Below, one piece after another: positions 25,501-36,500 of a DNA stretch of 64,000 nt. Position 1 is the first letter of the stretch. Every line of letters begins with the position of its first letter. The notes beneath the pieces are model-generated. The model was not told the origin of the DNA, did not search any database, and saw nothing but the letters and a program-made list of their open reading frames with translations. The DNA comes from Telmatactis stephensoni (Eukaryota > Cnidaria > Anthozoa > Actiniaria > Isophelliidae). Position numbers and translations under genes: made by a program. The DNA lies in the NCBI GenBank assembly GCA_029948255.1, contig JALIZF010001866.1, positions 626,001 through 690,000 of the forward strand, in the 5' to 3' direction.

Positions 25501-28500
25501 CATACCAGCAACATGCTAACTCTGATTCCATTAAAGCACAACATTAAATGAACATTACTGATGTACTAGGTGGTGGCAATTACCCTATTTCTGGGCTGGT
25601 ATTAAGATGTATGACTTAGTTTCTGGAAGACAGCTTCTAAAGAGCAGTTATCTAGTTGGCAAAAGAAAAGCTTTGGAGCTCTTCCCCATGTTGAAGAAGG
25701 ATAACCTTTGTGGTGCTATCATTTATTATGATGGTAAGAGAGCTTTCAATAAATTGCCCTTAAAATAATTCATAATAACGAAGGGTTCCCTGTGAAAATG
25801 ACCTAAGTGACTTTTTGATGGATGTCCAGACATTGAATTTTTGGCACAGAAAAGTTCATTGATATCATTTTATACCATTGAAAAAAATCATCAAAAAAGT
25901 CACTTAAGTTATTTTCATACTAGGGAGCCCTTTTGGTATATATGAATAATAATAATCTCATTTGAAAAAAACATTTATTTATGGTCACTAAAGTAATGAT
26001 GATTTCTTGTTGGAGTTTTGCAATATCACTTTTCCTTTCAAGGGCATGTTTGTCAATATTCTTTAGATTCACATGCCCTTTTCATTTTTGTTTATATTTT
26101 TCCAAAGGGGTGTAACTGCTCCCTGCCCCACCCTTGCTCCATTAATATCGTTAAAATAACTTGTATTATAATCACTTTAGGTCAGCATAATGATGCCAGA
26201 ATGAATCTAGCAATAGCCTTAACTGCTGTTAGACATGGAGCTACTGCTGTAAATCATACAGAAGTAGTGTCACTTATAAAGAAAACAGTAAAAACAGGTA
26301 AGATTTAGCAGTAACTTTTATACACCTAAGAACTTATAGAGCAGATTTCGTATGAATGTGAAACTGACTGTGCCATGCTGTATGTGTCTGTGTCAGTACT
26401 GTAATATCTATAAAAAAACATTAAAAATTCCTGCTGTAACCATGCCATAACTGTGTGGTGCCATTTTCAGTCATACAAAATCTACTTGAATGACTAACTA
26501 TTAGGGAGCTTAAGCACGAGACTTTTTGTCAACACGGATGTCACACGTACGTGCGTGCGTGCGCCGTCACAAATGAGGTTCTTGTTCTCGCTAGAACGTC
26601 AGTTGAGGCTTTCTCACGTTCTAGATTTCATCTATGACAGCGCGTGGACAAACAAAAATGTACACGTGACGTCCGTGTTGACAAAAACGTCTCGTGCTTA
26701 AGCTCCCTATTAGACTGTGACTCTGCAGGTGCCCTTGTAAAAAAAACCTTCTTGGCTGAATATGTGAGTAAAATTGTTCATTAGATTGTTAAAATTGTTC
26801 ACTAGAGCTTGTTCTGGTCTCCATCAATTATTTCAAATGACCTAAAGTCAGCTTGTATTGGTGCAAGCATGGTACATATATAATTGGTAAATTATATTAA
26901 AAAATTTGTAGTGAATGGTAGCCACAAAACAGCCAAAAAGGTGAGATGTGCAAAACACATCACATCATGATCCCCATTTTCAGTCTCCTGCTATTCCTTG
27001 GTTCAACCTATTAATCAGAGGTTTTTACACTGACTGGCAATTGATAACCTAGTTGTTTGTATGTTTGATCAAAAAAACAGAAGAAGGAGAGGCTAAGGAA
27101 GAGGTATGTGGTGCTCGAGTAAGAGACAATCTCAGCAATGAAGAGTATGACATCCATGCAAAGTGTGTCATCAATGCAACAGGACCATTTACTGACAGTA
27201 TCAGAGCAATGGATAAACCTGACACACCAAAAATCTGTCAGGCTAGTTCTGGAGTTCACATAGTATTACCATCTTACTACAGGTAAGGGACATACCAACC
27301 AACATTAGTAACAGGACTTCAAATGGTCAAAATTTCTTCACTTAAATTTCCCAAAGGCACAAGAATGAGCCTTGCATGTTTGATGGGGTCCAAATTGAAG
27401 TGGTGTTTCCAAATTCAAAACAAAATAAAACAAAACAGAACAAAACAAAACAAAATAATTAAATGAAAATGTAGCCTGCTTTGCAGACTCAATTTTTTAT
27501 GCTTGTAGTCTGCAAAGCTGGCCTGAAACAAAACAAAACAATTATACAAAACAACAACAACAACAAACTCACACACACACACAAAAACAAAGCAACAATT
27601 ATAAAGTTAATCATGAAAAAAGCTCAGTGAAGGATGACAAATCTTTCTCTCTCATGATCAGTACAATGATTCAAAGAAAATTGAAATAAATAATATTTTA
27701 TCCTCTATGCAAAACAGCAACTTAGAATTTTTTGAATATGGAAAACCTGTTTTGGTTTAGAATGTGATAATTCTATTAATATCACTTATTTGTTAAGTGC
27801 TTGTTCATTATATCATTTTGTGCTTGATTAGTCCAAAAAATATGGGACTACTGGATCCAGCTACCAGTGATGGACGAATCATTTTCTTCTTACCATGGGA
27901 AGGTATGCTACAATTACATCAATGCCATTTCTGAATAGTAACTGTGTCATAATGCTTTCTTAGAGCTACAAAGTGGTCCATGTGACTGGGACTTTGTGAA
28001 AGTGGCAGACAGACGGTCATTTGTCTTACAGCCCCAAGACATTTTTTCTCTGACTTTCTTTCCTTGCAATAATTCAAAACCAAAAACGCATTTTTCCAAA
28101 GACGGGGGGGGGGGGGGGGGGGGAAGGGGGGAGCAGCACGAAGCCCTCTTGAAGTGGAGCAGTGATTGGTTTAAAAAACAATGGTCTTTTGAAAACGGCG
28201 AATGAAAACATTTAATCCTATTGTATTCCTTTGACCAATCAAAACATGCGTCATGCTATCTGACGGGGACGCAGGAAACCCAATCCTCTTTAAACTGCAT
28301 TTCCCTCTAAGAAACCCTTGCTACACAGGCAATGATCTCACTTTGACTGTCTTGACTTTCTGGTTAACAGGCTATGCCATAGCAGGAACTACTGATACTC
28401 CTACAAATGTTAGTTATGAACCAGGACCTCAAGAGGTTGAGATTCAATTTATACTTAGTGAAATTCAACATTATTTGAGTGATGATGTGCATGGTGAGTG

Positions 28501-29656
28501 TTTATTGTTATCATTTCACTTATCTATTATGATGTCATCTAATATCAGCGCTTCTGCTATCACCCTATTGAAAATTATCATCATCGACACTACACACTGT
28601 AAAATCAAAGAGGTCGTTTTGACCCCAAAGAGTTATTTTGACTTTTTTGTGAAAGAGTTGTTTTGACTCCTTAATGGAGTCGTTTGATTCTTAGAGTTGT
28701 TTTGACCCCAACAAGGAGCCATATTGACTCCTCCAAAGAGGAGATCAAAACGACTCTTTTCGAGGTGTCGTCTGGGGGGTCAACAAAACGACCCTTTTTA
28801 TGGGGTCAAAATTACTCTTTTGTTTTTATAGTTCTACTATTCTCATAGAAGTTATGTGCATTTTACTTCTCAGTTCGTCGCGGTGACGTTTTAGCAGCAT
28901 GGAGTGGTATTCGTCCTCTTGTTCGTGATCCTAAATCTAAAAACACCGAATCTATCGCTCGCAATCACGTGATTGACATAAGTGACAGTAATTTAGTAAC
29001 TATAGCTGGTGGAAAATGGACCACATACAGATCCATGGCTCAAGACACTGTAGATGCCTGTATTCAAACCTGTGGACTCAAACCAGCACGTGACTGCCAG
29101 ACCGATGGATTGTTCTTGGAGGGAGGTGAAGGTTACACATCCAACTACTTTATCAGGTTGATACAAGATTTTGGTTTAGAGGAAGAGGTAGGTCTGGTGT
29201 AGGTCAGTGAGTTGTTGAATGAAGAAATAGAAAACGCGCGCGCGTGCTGTGTGCAGATTTAGAGCACGCGGAGATTGATCAGAACACGAGAGAAGTGTTA
29301 AGGCGTAGCCGAGTGCTTCTCGACGCTTTTCGAGTGTTCTGATCAATCCTCAAGTATTCCAAATCTGCACACAGCACAGCGGGTACGTTTTCTTTTTATT
29401 TTATAAAATACAACATTGTTTTCAAGCATATTCAGTATTCATTTACATTGACCAAAAATTTGAAAAGTGCGCGCGCGCGTGCTGTATGCAGATTTAGAGT
29501 TCTCAGTATACGCGTCCTTCGGCCAATGAGAGAGCGCGTTGTATGATGGTTATTTTATAATTGCTGTTTTTGTTTTTGTTGCTGGCTGCTGCCGTTGTTG
29601 TTGCTGTCGTTATTGCTGTTGTTATTGTCTAGTGGTGTTGCTAAAGAGTAACCCAT

Positions 29657-29687
<31 letters not shown>

Positions 29688-32600
29688 TTCTTTATTTATC
29701 CTCGGATTTTCTGAGTAGCATTTCTGCTAATATCTCCGAGACTCATTCGCACACTCGCTACCCCTACATTCGATATACTCTGCATACAATTTAAAAACTC
29801 ACATGTTGATTTTTGCTGAGGGAGGAAAAACCATTTCCGACTGGTGTACTCTTCTTGTGGTGGGGTTTGGGGTACCCTCTCTTATTATTATACAATTAAC
29901 GCCTTTCATTTTTCTCCACTGTGTCAGGTGGCTATTAACCTCGCTCACAATTACGGAACCAAGGCACCACAAGTGGCGCTTTTAGCAAAATTAACAGGAA
30001 AACGATGGCCAGTAATCGGAGAAAGACTCGCTACTGGATTCCCCTACATAGAGGCAGAGGTATAATTAGCGCTTGTGAGAATCTAGTCCAGATGCTGGGC
30101 CCTCCTTTGCCGCTCCTCTTTTTTATTTGGGCTTCCTGTGTCGCGACCCAAATAAAAGAGAGGAGCGGCAAAGGAGTGCCCAGCGTCTGGACTAGTGAGA
30201 ATCATTCTGTGAACCATCATCTTGGGAGCCTCAGTCTTAACTGGCTTCCTTTGTAAGGGTTTTTGGCACTTTCGTGTACTGGACACAGTTGGTATAACCC
30301 AATAGACAAGCAAAAGACTTCAATGTATCTGTTTATGTATTTTCAATACACGAAGGAAGACCCGGTTGTTGACTCAGCCTTAAGTTGACCAACGCCCATA
30401 ATAGGCGCCTTCAATGGAGACTACTGGGACTAGAGTAGCCTTTGATCTAGCCTGTGACAACTGCGCATGCTGAGTCCCCCCTCCCCCAAACCGCACCTCC
30501 CCCTCCCCCGAACCAAACCAAATGCGAATCCATACATTCCCTCGTAACTTCTGTGTATAATAATGTGGTTGAATACTGTTTAGGTTCGATATGCCGTACA
30601 AGAGTACGCATGCACTGTTGTAGACGTTCTAGCAAGACGAACACGACTAGCGTTTTTGGATGTCCGAGCTGCAAGCGATGTAGCCCCTAGGATTGTAGAA
30701 ATCATGGCTGAGGAATTAAACTGGAGCGAAGAAAGACAACAGGTAGAGCTACTGTTCTGAAGTACCTCTTAGAGAACAGCTATGATAGAGGTTTTCTCGG
30801 AGTCGGCTCTGAAGGATTAAAAATGGGAGGGAACCGGCTAGAGAAGTGACCGAATGAAGAGTGTTTTCACCACAACCCAAGGGTTCTCAAGCCAGAACAC
30901 CACCCAACATTTTAACTGTTGTTCTTGTAAGGAGGCAGCATGGCCGAGTGGTCAGAGCGTTGGTCTCGTAATCTGGCGGTCCCAGATTCGATTCCCGCTC
31001 TGGCCACTAGCTGAAACTGAATTTGTTCCGATTTCGATTCGATTCATTCAAATTCAGTTTCTCGGCCATGCTTGTAATATAGCCAACTGGTTTGCCTCCT
31101 TACCAGTTGGGATTCTTAATCCATTTATGTTTGATTTATATGATTTAGTTATAGCGCATTTGATCATTTCGCCATGGAAAATGCGCTCTAGAAGCTGACA
31201 AAATTATTATTAATTATTAAGAATTTCTATTATTTATTTTGACAGAAAGAGCTCGAGGAAGCACGCCGGTTTCTTGGTCATATGGGTATGCAAGTACACA
31301 ATCAAGTACGGAAAGTAGATGTGAATATAACCGACAAAGAGATCGAACAATACAAGGCGATGTTTAAACACTTTGACGAGGGTAACAGTGGAAAGATTTC
31401 CTTTTACAACTTGAGAAAAGTTCTGCGTGATGGAGGAGAAAGTATTCCTGATGAACGGTTGCGTGAACTTATGAATGAAGTGTCAAACGAGAAGAACGAT
31501 GTAATTGAACTTGATGAGTTTTTAAAGGTATGGTAGAAATAATGTTACCAACTTTATTCAATGAGGGTGGACATGCCACAGTAGCAACTGATGAACTTGT
31601 GGCTCCGCCCTCCAATGATCGATTCTAAAATCAGTGCTGTCTCAACGAAGTGATCGTCCAGACTTTCTGTTACTCTTTCCATCAATGCACTTTCTCCCAT
31701 TCCCCTTAATGAATCATCTACCCCCCTAAGGGGTGAAGTCAATATACAGGAATCCAACTCCTAAACTCTGCCGTGTTACCACTAACGTTTTTTACCGACG
31801 TACAACCTAGCCTGATAGAAATTCTCATTTATCAAGAGACCATAATACTAAGAGAGCGAAACTCACGGATTGATTTTTGGCGATGATAAAGTCCATATAA
31901 CCCCTAGCGAAAATGTACATTTTTAAAAAGTTGAGTATCTTGGGAAAATATCATTAAAGCGAAATCAAAGATGTGAATCTTTTTCCAGTGTACCCGCCCA
32001 TTCAAGGGGGTCTCAATGGAGTTAACCGTCAACCGTCAAACGGCCTAAATGTTAATCGTCAACCGTCAAATCAAGAAAAATTTAACCGTCAAGCGTCCAA
32101 AAAATTAACCGTCAAATACACTCTGGAACAATTTTTTTATTTTTTCAAAATGCGCGTATTTTTCAAAACGTTATAACAATACCGTTACTGAAAACTTTAT
32201 AAAAGTCATCTTTACAAAAGTCATACTGAATTAATTTCATATTGTCCAGAACTGCTGGCTCGTCGCAAGTATATTGATAGGAGAAATTCCACCATCTTCG
32301 GCTGGGACCTGTATAAGTTGATCAGAGGTCCCGCTGGCTTTTGGAAAGTGGAATGAAAATTTTTTAGATGACTCTTATTTCAAGAATTGTGCATGTTTTC
32401 TAAATTATGCAAAATTTGACAACATCAAGCTAATTTAAAGAGTTTATGTAGTTTTCTTCATTGAAACCTGAATTTTAAGCCAAGAAAAATTGGAGATGAG
32501 AAATAGAATCCATTAAAAACCGAAAAAAAGAAAGAAAGAAAGGAAAAAAGAAAAGTTGCTGGCGCAGGCAGGACTCGAACCCATTACCCAAAGACTGATT

Positions 32601-33287
32601 AGTATGCTAATTTTATGCAAAAGCTAAAAAATCGACCATGCATCCAGACAAGTTGCTGAATCATCGCATGTTACGTATAGGATGGAGATTTCGGCCCCTT
32701 CCGCGCTATCGGTAGAACACAGCGAGCTTCGCAGTCAAAGAGGGAGGAAACAGTCGGATCCTAGGCCATAGATGACTGAACCTTACCACTAGGCTAACTG
32801 GTCTACTGAGGGATTTGGAGGACAAAATAACCTAGTGTATCCTTTGAATTGGCTACCTATTGTTGTGTAAATTACGCGATCCCGTGGCGCAGTTGGAAAA
32901 CCCTTGAACTGTGAAGCAAATGAGCAGGTGTAGGAGCGGGGTTCGAAACCGGCCAGGGGCTCATCTTTTTTTTTTTTTTTTTTTTTTGCCCCCTTTCTTT
33001 TTTTCTTTTTTTTTTTTTCTTTCTTTTTTTTCCTGTCTCAAAATCAAAATTAGTTGTTAAAGAGAGAGAAAAGACAAAAAGACAGAAACAGAAAAAGATA
33101 ATCAACAGAGCAAACAGACCGACTTACAATCTATTGTTAATGTTATTAATCTTCTTGCATGTTTTGCTTGTTTTCTAATTTCATTGTACCATTTTAGGTG
33201 ATGAGTGCACACAAGAAAGGAATCGTTGCCCACAACCGTTTCGCTGCCGTCATTGAGCGTCACTTTCAACATCTAAAACAAAACTGA
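22560..33287 (+). CDS. GPD2: Mitochondrial glycerol-3-phosphate dehydrogenase
   Basis: Fifteen exons: 22560-22646, 23762-23835, 24512-24615, 24834-24958, 25174-25271, 25570-25733, 26181-26297, 27081-27282, 27832-27902, 28371-28493, 28874-29187, 29928-30059, 30584-30742, 31246-31527, 33198-33287. All junctions are GT-AG and in phase, giving 713 residues, close to the vertebrate enzyme. It oxidises glycerol-3-phosphate to dihydroxyacetone phosphate on the outer face of the inner mitochondrial membrane and feeds electrons to quinone. Seen: an N-terminal hydrophobic targeting segment, the FAD-binding motif [15 protein letters not shown], the family block [42 protein letters not shown] and a C-terminal pair of EF-hand-like helices. 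Both EF loops look degenerate ([12 protein letters not shown] has Asn at position 12; [12 protein letters not shown] starts with Ser), so calcium activation may be weak. The stop codon is 270 bases from that of the convergent neighbour. Confidence 0.95.
24118..24480. repeat. Intronic repeat with paired 'attgacc' segments
   Basis: It lies in GPD2 intron 2. Two segments share ttattcaaaaattgacc and ttattgaaaaattgacc followed by 'tgtggatgggg' or 'tgtagacaagggg'. The outer ends (acagtcctgtaaactataaa and agttatttactgta) are partly inverse. It is probably a decayed DNA transposon. Confidence 0.45.
24960..25112. mobile_element. MITE, family A copy forming most of GPD2 intron 4
   Basis: It opens tagatcatattttgtatgaa and closes cagtcatacaaaatctactc followed by ta. 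The first TA overlaps the T of the intron's GT donor (exon ends 24958), so 153 of the intron's 215 bases are MITE. Internally it holds two inverse 'gccatggccatg' segments. Confidence 0.75.
26337..26488. mobile_element. MITE, family A copy in GPD2 intron 7
   Basis: It opens tagagcagatttcgtatgaa, closely matching the copy at 36418, and ends cagtcatacaaaatctactt. The core contains aaaaattcctgctgtaacc. No coding capacity. Confidence 0.8.
26501..26711. mobile_element. MITE with ttagggagcttaagcacgag ends
   Basis: The left end tagggagcttaagcacgaga and right end ctcgtgcttaagctccctat are near-perfect inverses flanked by TA. The inner arms also match (tgtcaacacggatgtcac versus gtgacgtccgtgttgac). It lies in GPD2 intron 7, right after the family A MITE. 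Confidence 0.9.
28105..28121 (+). repeat. Poly-G tract
   Basis: A run of about 17 G followed by aaggggggag lies in GPD2 intron 9. Such tracts are unstable, and the length in the assembly may not be exact. Confidence 0.8.
28600..28830. repeat. Degenerate tandem repeat 'agagtcgttttgacccc'
   Basis: Words such as gtcgttttgaccccaaagag, gttgttttgactcc and gttgttttgaccccaac recur on one strand. The second half carries them in inverse (gatcaaaacgactctttt, caaaacgacccttttta). It lies in GPD2 intron 10 and may be a foldback element built from a short repeat. Confidence 0.7.
29229..29390. mobile_element. Foldback element with CG-rich ends
   Basis: gaaaacgcgcgcgcgtgctg, tgtgcagattt and ttgatcagaacac at the left are mirrored by gtgttctgatcaat, aaatctgcacaca and gcgggtacgttttc at the right. 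A partial copy (gcgcgcgcgtgctgtatgcagattt) starts at about 29468. It lies in GPD2 intron 11. Confidence 0.8.
29656..29692 (+). repeat. (aaat)n microsatellite
   Basis: Seven or more units of aaat occur in GPD2 intron 11. No function is suggested. Confidence 0.85.
30083..30195. mobile_element. Small palindromic element in GPD2 intron 12
   Basis: ctagtccagatgctgggc and gcccagcgtctggactag are near-perfect inverses. Inside, ttgccgctcctctttt and gagaggagcggcaaagga also pair, so the whole segment folds on itself. It begins about 24 bases after the exon. Confidence 0.85.
30931..31225 (+). mobile_element. tRNA-derived SINE, copy 2
   Basis: The tRNA-like head (30934-31008) has the same A box (tggccgagtgg) as the copy at 18314 and a changed B-box context (gattcgattccc). 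The shared body runs to about 31145. A distinct tail (atgcgctctagaagctgac) leads to an att-rich end (attattattaattatt), typical of SINE tails. It lies in GPD2 intron 13, sense orientation, ending just before exon 14. Confidence 0.85.
32560..33035. other. Cluster of tRNA-like Pol III box motifs
   Basis: On the plus strand at 32881-32960, an A box (tggcgcagttgg) and a perfect B box (ggttcgaaacc) are spaced as in a tRNA and followed by a long T run, a Pol III terminator. The acceptor stem pairs poorly, so it is a decayed tRNA or SINE head. On the minus strand a B box (ggttcgagtcc, about 32571) and an A-box-like word (tagcctagtggtaagg, about 32786-32803) also occur but are too far apart for one tRNA. 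All lie in GPD2 intron 14. Confidence 0.5.
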
Positions 33288-33556
33288 GCTTCCCTTGGAT
33301 TGTTTTGTCAATCTTGAAATTCCAAATATATGCCTCTATGAATTCCCATTTTCAATTTATCGAACCTATGACCTTTAAATGGCAAATATCTATCATTATA
33401 TTCCAATTAACAACTATTTAACTAAGGAAAATATAAGTTTGGATTGCACTTGTTTATTTAAGCTTTCTCGGTAACAAAAGCAGAGTTTGTACTCAAAGTA
33501 CTAGTAAACAATGTCAGTAATACAGTCGGTATCTGGTCAGAGCAGAGGAAAGAGAA
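33288..33556. terminator. Convergent 3' ends of GPD2 and the EGF gene
   Basis: The two stop codons face each other 270 bases apart. A poly(A) signal for the minus-strand gene (AATAAA, plus-strand tttatt at 33453-33458) lies about 100 bases after its stop. No AATAAA is seen for GPD2 in this gap, so its signal must be a variant or lie inside the other gene's last exon. Confidence 0.5.
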
Positions 33557-36500
33557 TTATTGGTTGCGTGCCTCTTGGCCGAAGGACGACTCAAAGACAT
33601 CACCAATATCAGTATCATCAGAATCATCAGAATCGTCAAATTCATCTTCATCTTCATCATATTGCTGCCATTGCTCATCTGGCATCACCTCGGCAAAAGC
33701 GGCATCAAAACCAGGGTCAAATGCGGTCACAATCAATGGTTCATTTTCTGCAGCCTCTTTCTTGGGCTTACAAAATAACCAAACAAGAAACACAGAAGCT
33801 ACGATTAACAAGAAGCCCCCGCCTGTTGAGCCCGCAATCGCTGCTATTTTTGTATTCTGTTCTTTCTGTGAGGATGCGAGGTCTTGGACACAAGTTCTAC
33901 CGTCACCAGCAAACCCTGGTTTACAGGTGCAACGAAATCCACCTTTTAAGTTACGACAGAAGGCGTTCTTACTGCACGGCTTGTCTTCTTTACACTCGTC
34001 CCGATCTGAAATGGAATACGTATTATTAAATGTAATAACACTAGTGCTAGTCTAGTACCCTGGGTGGTAGAAATTTGTCGGGGAAGAAACGCTGAAGGCA
34101 TAACTCTTGCGCCCAGCGTACGTAAGGACCGATTAGAACATGTTATAATAAAAGCCCTCTAAGAGGACATGTGGTTACAGGTAAAATAATAAAAAACAAC
34201 GAGTCGAGAGAAAAGATAACAAAACTGTAGAAATATATGTAATGACTAAAACCATGAAAGATTAAGTAGAGTGATTGCACTTAATCTGTGAAAATATACC
34301 GGCTAGCCAAATATGGAAAACAAAGAATTTTTACAATTAGTTTGACTAGTATTAATTACTTTGATTATATTTCACAGTTTAACTATGTTTGCTCTAAGAT
34401 TACAAAATTATTCAAATAAATTTAATTTGAAGTAATTAAATACAGTTCATGAAAATTAAACATGAAAGCAAAAGCACACACATATGCAAGTTCTTTGTCA
34501 CAAAATCAAAATTTGAAGCTTTCATGGGATTCTGCACACCTTGCGTGACATCACCGTGACATTTCAAATTTTAAAACAAAACAACAAAAACAAGGTCAGT
34601 ACGCCTCAATCGAGAGGTAGTAAAAGTTTCCAAAACATTAAATAGACATCCCCAAGGACACACAAGAAAAGTAAATTTAATTTGAACATTAAAAATATTT
34701 AATTGAATAAAACCCAGTTCACTCACCCAGACTTAAACCTAAGAGTAAACACGTCGAGGTTTCAAACCTAATCAACAGTGAAATTAATGGCAGGAATGCA
34801 AAGAAATATAGGAAACTTTTGTATTTTAAAATGCTGCACTATTAAACTAGCATAAAACCAACAATCGTCAGTGCGATCGGCGATCGAACGCCGTGATCAA
34901 ACTGTCACCGAAATTCTCAACAAGCATTACAGAAATCTGCAAAATCATAAATCGAAAAGAGCTTGTGTACATCGCTGAAAACTACATCTGGCTGTGTAGG
35001 CAAAATAGCACAAGATTATTTCATTCAAAGCGGTATAAACTCACCCGTGTAATCAAGCTCTCAATCGGTTAGTATAAATGCCCATGCTTCCACAGGTTCT
35101 CTCAGTTCGTTCAGAATGTCTTCGTAAACCCAATGTTTATCAAAAAAAAACTTGAAAAAACTTTCACTCTAGCAGAAATATTCATATAATAGTCGCAACT
35201 ATTGACTATAAATGGCAAATACTTCTCAGTAAAATACATCACAAAATCAAACAACTAGCATTGGGTTTCCTGTCTCTTTCGGGAGATCGTCGTAAACGCC
35301 ATATTTATCGAAAAATGTGCAACACAGTTCACGTAGATGAAGAGATTTATATAAGAAGAGCAATGATGGATAATGAAAAGACGATATTTCTTGGAGTGAA
35401 TTATATTTCAATCATTAAAATCGACTAAAACTGACTAAGTAAACCTCCAGTCAATTCCGAATGCCTGCCGAATATATCACTTCGTGTCAACTTCGGCAAA
35501 CCCGAATTACACACACGCTTACACACACGATGACATAGAGGTTACGGCTTTGCAAGCAAAGCCTGTAACCACAAAAATTGGTGTGATACAAAGTTGTGCT
35601 ATGAAATAAAATAGCTATTTCCTTAAAGAATCTTTCTTTGTTCTTGTTGAGCGTAGCATTCCGTTTGAGACTGCGCCGATCAGAGCAGGACTGTGAACTT
35701 TTTTCTTTCTTTCTTCCGAGAAGAAAAAGAGCAATGTTGGAGGGCTGGTTTTCACACAAGGGGATAGAATTTGATGGTTGATATTTACATAGGGACTTTT
35801 TTTGTAATTATGCGCTTCACTGAACTAATGAGTTAAACCGATGACCAAATCCGCGCCCACAAGCATAGTTACAATGGCGGTACCCTGCGAGCAGAGTCTC
35901 CCTTTATGTATATATAGCGTTTTTATTAAAGAGACACTGCTCGTAGGGTACGTATTTTTTTTGCGCAACGCAAAAATCTGGCAATAATGGCCAACTGTTT
36001 TCATTTAATAATCACAAATAATGCAACTGTATTTAGTCGGAGAAGCGCACTACACGGGTGTGTACATGGTTATGAAAGAATTTTTCAACTTACCTGTACA
36101 TTTCTTGAGTTTTTTGTTCATTACAAAACCCATGCGACATACACACTTGTAAGAACCAATGGTGTTTTTACAAGTCCCGTCCATCGTCTCACACAGCTTT
36201 TGAAACTCTTCTTCGAGACATTCGTTGGTGTCTGAAAGCGCAAATAAGATGATAGAGTGGTTTTCATTAACCCATGAAACAGTATACTAGTGAGAGTGTT
36301 ATAGATTGATACAACGGGAAACAAAAGAATTTGAGTGAAATAGTGCCAAATACGTTAAGTGTATTTCATGGGTTTATGAAAACCACTCTAATTGAAAAAC
36401 CAGACAGTTGTACACTCTAGAGCAGATTTCGTATGACTGTGAAAACGACATCGCACGGTCACGGTTACGGCAGGAATTTCGAATGTTTTTATAGACATCA

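Noticed and set aside
32872..33105. 77-codon minus-strand lysine-rich frame
   Set aside because: It is the translation of a T-rich tract and its surroundings and has no protein character.
33511..34055. Plus-strand frames of 163-172 codons
   Set aside because: They are the reverse of the last exon of the discoidin/EGF gene, whose minus-strand product has EGF cysteines, a membrane helix and in-phase splicing.
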